The notes under the pieces: model-generated
Databases searched by the model: none
What the model saw: only the letters and a program-made list of their open reading frames with translations
What the model was told of the DNA's origin: nothing
Translations under genes and position numbers: made by a program
Source of the DNA: DATGZH01 sp035297265
GTDB taxonomy: Bacteria; Actinomycetota; Acidimicrobiia; Acidimicrobiales; RAAP-2
Length of the DNA: 64,000 nt
Direction of reading: 5' to 3'
Assembly: GCA_035297265.1 (NCBI GenBank)
Contig: DATGZH010000001.1
Location: forward strand, 124,001-188,000
Shown here: positions 9,005 through 16,643 of the stretch, piece after piece
Layout of the letters: the number at the start of each line of letters is the position of its first letter
Numbering within the stretch: the first letter of the stretch is position 1

Positions 9005-9029
9005 AAAAACCGCCCACACGAGTGGACGG
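9005..9029 (-). terminator. Rho-independent terminator in leuB leader (attenuator)
   Basis: Read on the minus strand, CCGTCCAC-TCGT-GTGGGCGG forms an 8-bp stem with one G-T wobble and a 4-base loop, followed at once by TTTTT. It lies between the leader peptide and leuB, about 64 bases before the start codon. It would stop transcription before leuB unless antiterminated. Confidence 0.8.
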
Positions 9030-9036
9030 TCGAGGA

Positions 9037-9060
9037 GGCACGCACCGGCTGGTGCGTGCC
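9037..9060 (-). other. Perfect 10-bp hairpin directly after leuB leader peptide
   Basis: GGCACGCACC, loop of 4, GGTGCGTGCC. The first base of the minus-strand hairpin is the last base of the leader stop codon. A ribosome stalled on the final branched-chain codons would cover its 5' arm, which is the arrangement needed for translation-coupled attenuation. Confidence 0.7.
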
Positions 9061-9104
9061 TACAAAATGACGATTACCGAGCTGTACCGGGCTGTCACCA
9101 CCAC
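9060..9104 (-). CDS. leuB-ilvE-cimA leader peptide (branched-chain attenuator peptide)
   Basis: Short ORF reading VVVTARYSSVIVIL, stop TAG. Its last five sense codons are Val-Ile-Val-Ile-Leu (GTA ATC GTC ATT TTG), including GTA, ATT and TTG, which are rare in this GC-rich genome. Three consecutive in-frame GTG codons occur at 9104, 9101 and 9098. The -10 box ends 2 bases before the first, so the transcript probably starts within them and the peptide is leaderless. A perfect hairpin and then a terminator follow. This is a sensor for charged Leu, Ile and Val tRNA. Confidence 0.75.
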   Translation of the reverse strand: MVVTARYSSVIVIL

Positions 9105-9106
9105 AC

Positions 9107-9135
9107 ATTGTCGCCGGAGCGGGCGGCGGCGTCAA
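9107..9135 (-). promoter_or_regulatory. Promoter of leuB leader
   Basis: On the minus strand, TTGACG (9135-9130), a 17-base spacer and GACAAT (9112-9107) make a good housekeeping sigma-70-type promoter. The expected start point falls near 9100, inside the run of GTG codons of the leader peptide. Confidence 0.7.
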
Positions 9136-9182
9136 CAGCGCCCCCGGCGCCGCACGGGGACAGACGCCAATTGCAAACTCCG

Positions 9183-9201
9183 GGGCACTACCCTCGTGCC
9201 C
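9183..9201 (+). promoter_or_regulatory. Possible wbp operon promoter with inverted repeat
   Basis: GGGCAC-TACCCTC-GTGCCC is a perfect 6-bp inverted repeat whose 7-base centre holds a TACCCT -10-like hexamer, ending just before the wbpD ATG at 9203. A short or leaderless transcript with an operator over the -10 is possible. No good -35 is seen at the ideal distance. Confidence 0.35.
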
Positions 9202-9202
9202 G

Positions 9203-9886
9203 ATGGAGGGGAAGTCGAGCCTGACGTTCGGCCAAGCGCCGAGCGGGCCGGGCGCGGCGCGGCGGAGCGACGTCGAGACCGCCTCCCCTGGGGCTCCCCA
9301 GGTGGTGGCGTCGGCCACGGTGGAGCCCGGAGCGACCGTCGGCGAGGGGACCCGGGTCTGGGACCTCGCCCAGATACGAGCCGGGGCCTCGGTCGGCGCC
9401 GAGTGCACGATCGGGCGCAACGTCTTCATCGACCAGGGGGTCCGCATCGGCGCCCGCTGCAAGATCCAGAACAACGCGCTCATCTACGCGCCGGCCGAGC
9501 TCGGCGACGGCGTCTTCGTCGGTCCCGGGGCCATCCTCACCAACGACCGGCACCCGAGGGCCGTCTCCCCCGCCGGGGAGGTCCTCGGGGCACGGGACTG
9601 GCGGCCCGACGGCGTGGTCGTGGCCGAGGGGGCGTCCATCGGGGCCGGGGCCGTCGTGGTGGCCGGCGTCCGGATCGGTCGGTGGGCCACGGTGGCCGCC
9701 GGCGCCGTCGTGCACCGTGACGTGGCCGCCTACGAGCTCGTGGGTGGCGTCCCGGCCCGGCACCTCCGATGGGTCGGACCGGCCGGGCGGCCGCTCGAGC
9801 CGACCGACGAGCCGGGGCGCTGGCGGTGCCCCGTGACCGGGGACCACTTCGTCGAGCGGGACGGCCGGCTGGGGCCGCAACGGTGA
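9203..9886 (+). CDS. wbpD: Left-handed beta-helix N-acetyltransferase (WbpD/WlbB-like)
   Basis: 227 aa with hexapeptide repeats from about residue 35 (VGEGTRVWDLAQIRAGASVG) through IGARCKIQNNALIYAP and VGPGAILTNDRHPRA. This matches the WlbB/WbpD enzymes that acetylate the 3-amino group of UDP-2-acetamido-3-amino-2,3-dideoxy-glucuronate. The C-terminal tail WRCPVTGDHFVERDGRL is an addition after the helix. First gene of wbpD-E-B-A, each overlapping the next by 4 bases. Function is assigned from the family and from the complete set of partner genes alongside. Confidence 0.87.
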   Translation: MEGKSSLTFGQAPSGPGAARRSDVETASPGAPQVVASATVEPGATVGEGTRVWDLAQIRAGASVGAECTIGRNVFIDQGVRIGARCKIQNNALIYAPAELGDGVFVGPGAILTNDRHPRAVSPAGEVLGARDWRPDGVVVAEGASIGAGAVVVAGVRIGRWATVAAGAVVHRDVAAYELVGGVPARHLRWVGPAGRPLEPTDEPGRWRCPVTGDHFVERDGRLGPQR

Positions 9887-10965
9887 TCCGGCTCTCGGCC
9901 CCCTCCGTGGGCGAAGAGGAGATCGAGGCGGTCACCGCGGTCCTGCGGTCGGGCCAGCTGGCGCAGGGACCCGAGGTGGCGGCGTTCGAGGCAGCGTTCG
10001 CCCACCTGGTCGACGGGCGACCCTGCGTGGCGGTGAACGCCGGGACCTCGGGCCTCCAGCTCGCCCTGATGGCCCTCGGCATCGGCCCGGGCGACGAGGT
10101 GGTCGTCCCCTCGTTCACGTTCGCCGGCACGGCCAACGCCGTCCGCCTGGCCGGCGCCGAGCCGGTCTTCGCCGACATCGAGGGCGAGACGTTCGGCCTC
10201 GACCCCGAGGCCGTCGCCGCGGCGATCACGCCGCGGACGGCCGCGGTGATGCCCGTGCACCTCTACGGCCACCCGGCCCGCATGGCCGAGCTGACCGAGG
10301 TCGCCCGGCGCCACCAGGTGGCCCTCGTCGAGGACGCCGCCCAGGCCCACGGTGCGTCGCTCGCCGGCCGGCCGGTCGGGGCCTTCGGCGACGCCGCGGT
10401 GTTCAGCTTCTACGCCACGAAGAACATGACCACCGGCGAGGGCGGCATGGTGGTGCTCACCGACGAGGCGGCCCTCCGTCGGTTGAAGCTCCTCCGCAAC
10501 CAGGGCATGGAGCGCCAGTACGAGAACGAGATCGTCGGCTTCAACATGCGGATGACCGACGTCGCCGCGGCCATCGGCCGGGTCCAGTTGGGCCGGCTCG
10601 ACGAGCGCAATGCCCGACGCCGGGCCAACGCCACGGTGCTCGACGAGGCGCTCGGTGACGTCGTGATCACGCCAGCGGTGGCGCCCGGCGCCGTCCACGT
10701 CTACCACCAGTACACGGTGCGGACCCCGCGCCGCGACGAGCTGCAGGCCGGCCTGGCCGAGCTCGGCGTCGAGGCGCGGGTCTTCTACCCCGTCCCCGTC
10801 GACCTCCTCACCCCCTACCGGGGATCGGCCGCCCGGGCGGCCGGTGTGCTGACCGAGACCGACCGGGCGGCCGGCGAGGTGCTCTCCTTGCCCGTCGGTC
10901 CCCACCTCTCCGACGAGGACGTGTCGCGAGTCGCCGAGGGCGTGCTCAAGGTGCTGGCAGGGTGA
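9883..10965 (+). CDS. wbpE: DegT/DnrJ/EryC1 aminotransferase (WbpE-like)
   Basis: 360-aa PLP-dependent sugar aminotransferase. The start is the GTG at 9883, overlapping the wbpD stop (GTGA). Motifs: FTFAGTANAVRLAGAEPVFADIE, LVEDAAQAHGASL, and the Lys-bearing FYATKNMTTGEGGMVVL. In the WbpABDEI pathway this enzyme transaminates the 3-keto group of UDP-2-acetamido-3-keto-glucuronate using glutamate. The adjacent wbpD and wbpB support that role over perosamine or other 4-amino sugar chemistry. Confidence 0.9.
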   Translation: MIRLSAPSVGEEEIEAVTAVLRSGQLAQGPEVAAFEAAFAHLVDGRPCVAVNAGTSGLQLALMALGIGPGDEVVVPSFTFAGTANAVRLAGAEPVFADIEGETFGLDPEAVAAAITPRTAAVMPVHLYGHPARMAELTEVARRHQVALVEDAAQAHGASLAGRPVGAFGDAAVFSFYATKNMTTGEGGMVVLTDEAALRRLKLLRNQGMERQYENEIVGFNMRMTDVAAAIGRVQLGRLDERNARRRANATVLDEALGDVVITPAVAPGAVHVYHQYTVRTPRRDELQAGLAELGVEARVFYPVPVDLLTPYRGSAARAAGVLTETDRAAGEVLSLPVGPHLSDEDVSRVAEGVLKVLAG

Positions 10966-11957
10966 GCGACCTCCTACGGGCCGGCGTGATCGGGCTCGGC
11001 CAGATGGGGCGGCACCACGTGCGGGTGCTGCGCTCGCTGCCCGACGTCCAGCTCGTCGGGGTGGCCGACCCGCTCGGCGACGAGGCCCGGGTGGCCGGTG
11101 ACGTGCCCGTCCTGGCGGACCTCGCCGGGCTCTTGGCCCTCGACCTGGACCTCTGCGTCGTGGCCACGCCGACCGACGTCCACGAGGAGCTCGGTCTCGA
11201 GCTCGCGGCGGCCGGGGTGGCCACGCTCATCGAGAAGCCGCTCGCCGCCGACTCGGCCGCCGGCCTCCGGCTGGTGGAGGCCTTCGGGCAGGCCGGCGTG
11301 CCCGCGGCGGTCGGCCACATCGAGCGGTTCAACGCGGCCACCCAGGCCATGAAGGAGCGCCTGTCGGAGGGCTCGCTGGGCGTCGTCTACCAGGTCGTGA
11401 CGAGCCGCCAGGGTCCCTTCCCCGGGCGGGTGCGCGACGTCGGCGTGGTGAAGGACCTCGCCACCCACGACCTCGACCTGACCGAGTGGATGGTGGGTTC
11501 GCCCTACGTGACCGTGGCCGCCCGGGTGGCCCGCCGCACCGGGCGCCCCCACGAGGACCTCGTCGTCGTGGTGGGCACGCTGGCCGACGGCACGATCACC
11601 AACCACCTCGTCAACTGGCTGAGCCCGGTCAAGGAGCGGCGGATCGTCGTGAGCGGGTCGGAGGGCTGCCTCTCCGCCGACACCCTCACGGCCGACCTCA
11701 CCTTCAACGCCAACGGCCAGGTGCGCGCGGTGTGGGACGACATCTCGCGCTTCCGGGGGGTGAGCGAGGGCGACATGATCCGCTACGCCCTCGACAAGCC
11801 CGAGCCCCTCCTCGTCGAGCTGGAGCAGTTCACGAAGGCGGCCCGGGGCGAGCCGGGGTCGGTGGTGACGCTCTCCGAGGGGCTGCGGACGCTGCGGGTC
11901 GCCGAGTCGGTCCTGGCCTCGGCGGCCTCCGGCGAAGTGGTCGTGGTGGCCCCGTGA
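10962..11957 (+). CDS. wbpB: Gfo/Idh/MocA oxidoreductase (WbpB-like)
   Basis: 331 aa. The N-terminal Rossmann domain opens AGVIGLGQMGRHHVRVL; LIEKPLAADSAAG carries the family EKP motif, and VGHIERFNAA plus DLATHDLDLTEWMVG lie in the substrate domain. WbpB oxidises C3 of UDP-GlcNAcA to the 3-keto sugar with NAD+, coupled with WbpE. The GTG start overlaps wbpE by four bases, and wbpA begins in its stop codon. A generic inositol dehydrogenase role is possible by sequence, but context argues for the nucleotide-sugar enzyme. Confidence 0.88.
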   Translation: MSDLLRAGVIGLGQMGRHHVRVLRSLPDVQLVGVADPLGDEARVAGDVPVLADLAGLLALDLDLCVVATPTDVHEELGLELAAAGVATLIEKPLAADSAAGLRLVEAFGQAGVPAAVGHIERFNAATQAMKERLSEGSLGVVYQVVTSRQGPFPGRVRDVGVVKDLATHDLDLTEWMVGSPYVTVAARVARRTGRPHEDLVVVVGTLADGTITNHLVNWLSPVKERRIVVSGSEGCLSADTLTADLTFNANGQVRAVWDDISRFRGVSEGDMIRYALDKPEPLLVELEQFTKAARGEPGSVVTLSEGLRTLRVAESVLASAASGEVVVVAP

Positions 11958-13294
11958 ACGTCGTCGTCGTCGGGCTCGGCAAGATCGGCCTGCCCCTCGC
12001 CGTCCAGATCGCCGGCCGCGGCCACCGGGTCGTGGGGGCGGACATCGACGGAGCCGTCGTCGAGAAGGTCACCACCGGGACCGCGCCCTTCGCCGGCGAG
12101 GACGGGCTGGACGAGCGGCTGGCCGAGGTGGTGGCGGCCGGCCGGCTCGAGGCGACGACCGACACGAGCCACGCGGTCGAGCAGAGCGACACGGTGGTCG
12201 TCGTGGTGCCGCTCGTCGTCGACGCCGACCGCAGCCCCGACTTCAGCGCCATGGACGCGGCCACCACCGCCGTCGCCAAGGGCCTGCGACCGGGCACGCT
12301 CGTCGTCTACGAGACCACGCTCCCGGTCTTCTCGAGCCGACACCGGCTCGCCCCCCTGCTCGAGGAGGTCTCCGGGCTGACCTCGGGCCGGGACTTCTTC
12401 GTCTGCCACAGCCCCGAGCGGGTCTACAGCGGGCGCATCTTCGCCGACCTGCGCCGCTATCCGAAGCTGGTGGGCGCGCTCCAGCCCGAGGGGGCGGCCC
12501 GGGCCGTGGCCTTCTACGAGGCGGTGCTGGAGTTCGACGACCGACCCGACCTCGAGAGGGAGAACGGGGTCTGGGACCTCGGCAGCGCCGAGGCGGCCGA
12601 GATGGCCAAGCTGGCCGAGACGACCTACCGCAACGTCAACATCGCCTTCGCCAACGAGCTCGCCGTCACCGCCGACGCCGTCGGCGTCGACGTGCGGGCC
12701 GTCATCGAGGCGGCCAACAGCCAGCCCTTCAGCCACATCCACCAACCGGGCATCGCCGTGGGCGGCCACTGCATCCCGGTGTACCCCTACTTCCTCCTCG
12801 CCGGCCGCCCCGACGCGGTCCTCGTACGGCAGGCGCTCGGGGTCAACGAGGCCATGCCGGCCTACGCCGTCGGGGTGCTCGCCTCGATGCTCGGGGGCCT
12901 CGGCGGACGGACCGTGGCCGTCCTCGGCGCGTCCTACCGGGGCGGGGTCAAGGCCACCGACTTCTCCGGGGTCTTCGCGGTGGTCGAGGCGCTGGCCGCC
13001 GCCGGGGCCCGGCCGCGGGTGCACGACCCGCTCTACACCGACGAGGAGCTCGGGGCCCTCGGGTTCGCGCCGTACCACCTGGGCGACCAGGTCGACGCGG
13101 CGGTCGTGCAGACCGACCACGAGGCCTATCGGGCCCTCGGACCGGCCGACCTCCCCGGTGCCAAGGCCGTGGTGGACGGGCGGGCCATGCTCGACCCGGA
13201 CCGGTTCGGCGACGTGGCGGTGCGACGGCTCGGGGTCGGGACCGACGCCGCTCAGGCGGTGCCGCCCACCGCCCGCTCGAGCACCTCCAGGTAG
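11954..13294 (+). CDS. wbpA: UDP-N-acetylglucosamine/mannosamine 6-dehydrogenase (WbpA-like)
   Basis: 446-aa UDP-glucose/GDP-mannose dehydrogenase family protein. NAD-binding VVVVGLGKIGLPLAVQIAGRG; CHSPERVYSGRIF; GSAEAAEMAKLAETTYRNVNIAFANEL; and the catalytic Cys in VGGHCIPVYPYFL. It oxidises the sugar C6 to a carboxylate, giving UDP-GlcNAcA as the first step of the wbp pathway. GTG start at 11954 overlaps wbpB. Its last 43 bases are antisense to the end of the convergent glycosyltransferase gene, so the C-terminal ~14 residues are encoded in shared DNA. Confidence 0.92.
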   Translation: MNVVVVGLGKIGLPLAVQIAGRGHRVVGADIDGAVVEKVTTGTAPFAGEDGLDERLAEVVAAGRLEATTDTSHAVEQSDTVVVVVPLVVDADRSPDFSAMDAATTAVAKGLRPGTLVVYETTLPVFSSRHRLAPLLEEVSGLTSGRDFFVCHSPERVYSGRIFADLRRYPKLVGALQPEGAARAVAFYEAVLEFDDRPDLERENGVWDLGSAEAAEMAKLAETTYRNVNIAFANELAVTADAVGVDVRAVIEAANSQPFSHIHQPGIAVGGHCIPVYPYFLLAGRPDAVLVRQALGVNEAMPAYAVGVLASMLGGLGGRTVAVLGASYRGGVKATDFSGVFAVVEALAAAGARPRVHDPLYTDEELGALGFAPYHLGDQVDAAVVQTDHEAYRALGPADLPGAKAVVDGRAMLDPDRFGDVAVRRLGVGTDAAQAVPPTARSSTSR

Positions 13295-14454
13295 CGGTCG
13301 GCCAACCGGCCCACGTCGGCGTGCTCGGTCACCCACGTCCGGGGCCCGGCGCCCACGTCGAGCTCCTCCCGGTGGTCGGCGAGGTGGCCGAGCGCCTCGG
13401 CCAGCCCGGCCCGGTCCTCCGGCGGGACGACCGTGCCGCCCCCGGCGGCCCGCACGACCGTCGCCCCCTCCCCGGCCAACGACGCCGTGACGTAGCGCCC
13501 CGCCGCCATGATCTCGTAGAGCTTCGACGGGACCGCGTCGTTGAACGAGGGCCAGTCCCGCAGGGGCACGAGGCACGTGTCGGCCCAGGCGTAGGCGTCG
13601 GTGAGGTCCTGACCGGTCACCGGGTCGCCGAAGCTGACCGGTGCGCCGAGGCGGCGGCTCGCCTCCTCGAGGGCCGGCTTCTCGGTGCCGTCGCCCACGA
13701 AGCGGGCCTCGACCCTCTCGGGCCCGAGGTCGGCCAGCGCCCCCACGACGGTCTCGAGGCCCTGCGAGACGCCGATGGTGCCGAGGTAGAGCACCCGGAG
13801 GCGCGAGCGCTCCTTCGGCGGGGCGGGTTGCAGGGGGACCGAGGCCACGTCGATGCCGTTCGGAATGTGGAAGATGCGCTCGGCCGGGTAACCCCGCCGT
13901 TCGAGCGAGCGGGCGAAGGCCGGAGGGACGGTGACGATGGCCTCGGCCCGACGTTGCCCGGCGGCGACCAGCCTGGTCAGCCAGCGGGCCGGGGCGCCCG
14001 GGAGCAAGCCCGTCTCCTCGATGAGGTCCGGCCAGGAGTCGCGCATGTCGAGGACGAGCGGCGCCCGCCAGCGCCGGCTGGCCACGAGGCCCGTGCCGAG
14101 CGTCGGCACACTCGGGATCGAGGCCACGACGACGTCGGGTCGCTCGCGTCGGGCTGTCGCCGGCCCGATCGCCGCGAGGGCCACGGCGAGGTGGTCGGCC
14201 AGCTTCACCGCACCACCGCGCCTCGTCGGGACGAACGGCACGCGCACGACGGTGACACCGTCCTCGACGGTGGCCCGGCGCAGATCGCGCCAGTGCCATC
14301 CCGTCGCCAGGTGACCGCTTGGGTAGTGTGGCAGCGGGGCGATGACCGTCACCGCGTGGCCGGCCGCAGACCAATGCCGGGCGAACGCACCCAGACGACG
14401 GGGCGCGGCGCCGATCTCGGGCGGGAAGTAATGCGTGATCAGCTGGATGCGCAC
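13252..14454 (-). CDS. GT4-family glycosyltransferase (WbuB/WcaI-like)
   Basis: 400 aa, starting VRIQLITHYFPPEIGAAPRRL (GTG at 14454), a beginning typical of WcaI/WbuB-type glycosyltransferases. RVLYLGTIGVSQGLETVVGAL starts the C-terminal Rossmann half, and the donor-binding segment is SKLYEIMAAGRYVTASLAGEG. Retaining transferases of this type often add amino sugars such as FucNAc or uronic-acid derivatives. It sits inside the wbp block but on the opposite strand, convergent with wbpA and divergent from wbpI, so it probably uses the sugar made there. Donor and acceptor are not visible in sequence. Confidence 0.88.
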   Translation of the reverse strand: MRIQLITHYFPPEIGAAPRRLGAFARHWSAAGHAVTVIAPLPHYPSGHLATGWHWRDLRRATVEDGVTVVRVPFVPTRRGGAVKLADHLAVALAAIGPATARRERPDVVVASIPSVPTLGTGLVASRRWRAPLVLDMRDSWPDLIEETGLLPGAPARWLTRLVAAGQRRAEAIVTVPPAFARSLERRGYPAERIFHIPNGIDVASVPLQPAPPKERSRLRVLYLGTIGVSQGLETVVGALADLGPERVEARFVGDGTEKPALEEASRRLGAPVSFGDPVTGQDLTDAYAWADTCLVPLRDWPSFNDAVPSKLYEIMAAGRYVTASLAGEGATVVRAAGGGTVVPPEDRAGLAEALGHLADHREELDVGAGPRTWVTEHADVGRLADRYLEVLERAVGGTA

Positions 14455-14583
14455 GGTGCCGACTAACGAACCCCTCTCCCGCCTCACGCTACTGCACCGA
14501 ACGGTGCGCGATGGGGGTCGGCCCTGCTCAGCCGAGGTGTGGGCGTCCTCGGTACGGGGGAACGTCGCGTCGGGAGCCGACCG

Positions 14584-15720
14584 GTGAGCGAACGACCCCG
14601 CGTCGTCTTCGTGGTCGGGGCCCGCCCGCAGTTCATCAAGGCCGCGGCGCTGTCGCGCTATCTCGGTGAGGAGCCGTCGGCCGCCGCCTTCGAGCCGGTG
14701 CTGGTCCACAGCGGGCAGCACTACGACGACCTCTTGAACGACGTGTTCTTCCGGGAGCTGCCGCTCCCCCGCCCCGACCGGGAGCTCGGCGTCGGCGAGG
14801 CCCCCATGGCCGTCCAGTTCGGGCAAATCCTCGAACGGTTGACTGCGGTCCTCGACGAGCTGTCACCCGCCGCGGTGGCGGTCTACGGCGACACCACCAC
14901 CACGCTCGCCGGGGCGCTCGCTGCCGCCTACCGCGACATCCCGGTGGTCCACGTCGAGGCGGGCGAGCGGGCCTACCGCCGGGCGCACTACCCGGAGGAG
15001 ACCAACCGGGTGCTCGCCGACCACCTCGCCTCGCTCTGTCTCACGGCCACCGAGCGGGCCGCCCGCTACCTGGCCGAGGAGGGCCTCGGACCGTCGCGGG
15101 TGGTCTTCGTGGGCGACGTCATGTACGACCTCTTCCTGTGGGCCCGGGCGGAGGTCGACGAGCGACCCGTGACGCCGCTCCTCCCGGACGGGGTCGACCC
15201 GGCGACCTTCGACCTGGCCACGATCCACCGGGCCGAGAACACCGATGACGAAGATCTGCTCGTCGGCCTGCTCGAGGCCCTGGACGCCGGGCCCCGCCCG
15301 GTCGTCCTGCCGGCCCACCCCCGGCTGACCGGCCGCTGCCGGGAACTCGGGTGGGCGCCGCGCCGGTCACTCCACCTCGTCGAACCCGTGGGCTACTTCG
15401 ACATGGTCACGCTCCTGACCCGGGCCCGCCACACGGTGACCGACTCGGGCGGTCTCATGCGCGAGTCCTACTTCGCCGCCACCCCCTGCATCGTCCCGCT
15501 GGCCTCCACCCCCTGGCGGGAACTGGTCGAGTCGGGCTGGGCGGTCGAGATCGGTCACGACGTGGAGCGGCTCGCGGCCCTCCTCGACGACTTCCCGCGG
15601 CCCGCCGGCCCGCCCCCGGCCCTCTTCGGCGACGGGCGGGCCGCCGCCCACGTCGTGGCGGCGATCAACGAGCTCGTGGCCGCCGGGGCGGCCCCCGACC
15701 GCTGGCGTCCAGGAGGCTGA
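14584..15720 (+). CDS. wbpI: UDP-N-acetylglucosamine 2-epimerase family (WbpI/WecB-like)
   Basis: 378 aa. N-terminus VVFVVGARPQFIKAAAL, then SGQHYDDLLNDVFFRELPL, YGDTTTTLAGALAA, HVEAGERAYRRAHYPEETNR and VTDSGGLMRESYF, all standard for non-hydrolysing UDP-GlcNAc 2-epimerases. Next to wbpABDE the best call is WbpI, which epimerises UDP-2,3-diacetamido-glucuronate to the mannuronate. A general WecB role remains possible. I use the GTG at 14584, with GGAG upstream; the longer frame from 14539 adds 15 unconserved residues. It is separate from the wbpDEBA operon and needs its own promoter. Confidence 0.9.
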   Translation: MSERPRVVFVVGARPQFIKAAALSRYLGEEPSAAAFEPVLVHSGQHYDDLLNDVFFRELPLPRPDRELGVGEAPMAVQFGQILERLTAVLDELSPAAVAVYGDTTTTLAGALAAAYRDIPVVHVEAGERAYRRAHYPEETNRVLADHLASLCLTATERAARYLAEEGLGPSRVVFVGDVMYDLFLWARAEVDERPVTPLLPDGVDPATFDLATIHRAENTDDEDLLVGLLEALDAGPRPVVLPAHPRLTGRCRELGWAPRRSLHLVEPVGYFDMVTLLTRARHTVTDSGGLMRESYFAATPCIVPLASTPWRELVESGWAVEIGHDVERLAALLDDFPRPAGPPPALFGDGRAAAHVVAAINELVAAGAAPDRWRPGG

Positions 15721-15722
15721 GC

Positions 15723-16643
15723 TCAGCCGGCCGCCGGGCGGCCGGGCTCCTCGGCGTAGGACCGACACAGCTCCACGAGCCCGTCCTCGAGCGGCACCTC
15801 GGGTGGACCGAGCAGCGTCGTCATCGGCCCGACGTCGCCGACGAGGTCCTTCGGGGCGGCGTCGGGCACCGTCTTGAAGACCGGCGTCCGACCGAGCCCG
15901 GCCCCGATCCGCTCGGCGATCCGCCGCAGGCTCCAGGTGTCGGGACCGGCCACGTCCATCGACGCCCCGGCGTCGAGGAGCGCGGCGCGGCTGATGGCGC
16001 GCACCGCGTCGTCCACGTGCAGGGGGTTGCAGCGCATGCCGTCCTCGCCCTCCAGCACGACCGGGTCCCCCAAGGCCACCGAGCGCACGAGCCGCGGGAG
16101 GAGCATGCTCGGGCGCTGGGCCGGGCCGTAGACGAAGAAGAACCGAAGCACCACGACGGTGAGCGCGGCCCCGTAGGCGGCCGACAACAGCTCGGCCGCC
16201 TGTTTGGAGGCCAGGTAGAAGTCGAGCGGCGACGCCTCGTCCACGTCGCGGTCGGCCCGGAGGCGCTGGATGCCACCCGAGGAGCCGAGGACGAAGCGGG
16301 CCACGCCGGTCCTCCGGGCCCAGTCGAGGAGGGCCGCCGTGCTGGCCACGTTGACGGCGAAGACGTCGGGGGCACCCTCGGGGAACTCGCGGTAGCGCCG
16401 GGACTGAGCGAGGTGGACGACGGTGTCCACCCCTTCGGGGAGCGACTCGGTGAAACCCGGTCGGGCGAGGTCGCAGGGCACGAGGTGGGCCAGGTCGTCG
16501 ACCGCCGGGGTCGGCCGGCGGCTGAGGGCGTACACGTCGGCCGTCCCGGCGAGCGCGTCGACGAGGGCCGAGCCGATGAGCCCGTCGGCCCCGGTGACGA
16601 GGATCCGGCGCGGCCCGTCGGTCCGGGAGGCGGTGGCCGTCAT
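15723..16643 (-). CDS. NAD-dependent epimerase/dehydratase (extended SDR)
   Basis: 306 aa. Extended SDR with ILVTGADGLIGSALVDAL (NAD-binding), VDTVVHLAQSRRYREF, GSSGGIQRL and the catalytic Tyr/Lys in DFYLASKQAAELL. The C-terminal half contains LRFFFVYGPAQRPSMLLPRLV and CNPLHVDDAVRAI. Likely acts on a nucleotide sugar. ATG at 16643 overlaps the stop of the ABC exporter, making this the last gene of the 13.8-kb minus-strand operon. It ends 2 bases from the wbpI stop on the other strand. Confidence 0.87.
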   Translation of the reverse strand: MTATASRTDGPRRILVTGADGLIGSALVDALAGTADVYALSRRPTPAVDDLAHLVPCDLARPGFTESLPEGVDTVVHLAQSRRYREFPEGAPDVFAVNVASTAALLDWARRTGVARFVLGSSGGIQRLRADRDVDEASPLDFYLASKQAAELLSAAYGAALTVVVLRFFFVYGPAQRPSMLLPRLVRSVALGDPVVLEGEDGMRCNPLHVDDAVRAISRAALLDAGASMDVAGPDTWSLRRIAERIGAGLGRTPVFKTVPDAAPKDLVGDVGPMTTLLGPPEVPLEDGLVELCRSYAEEPGRPAAG

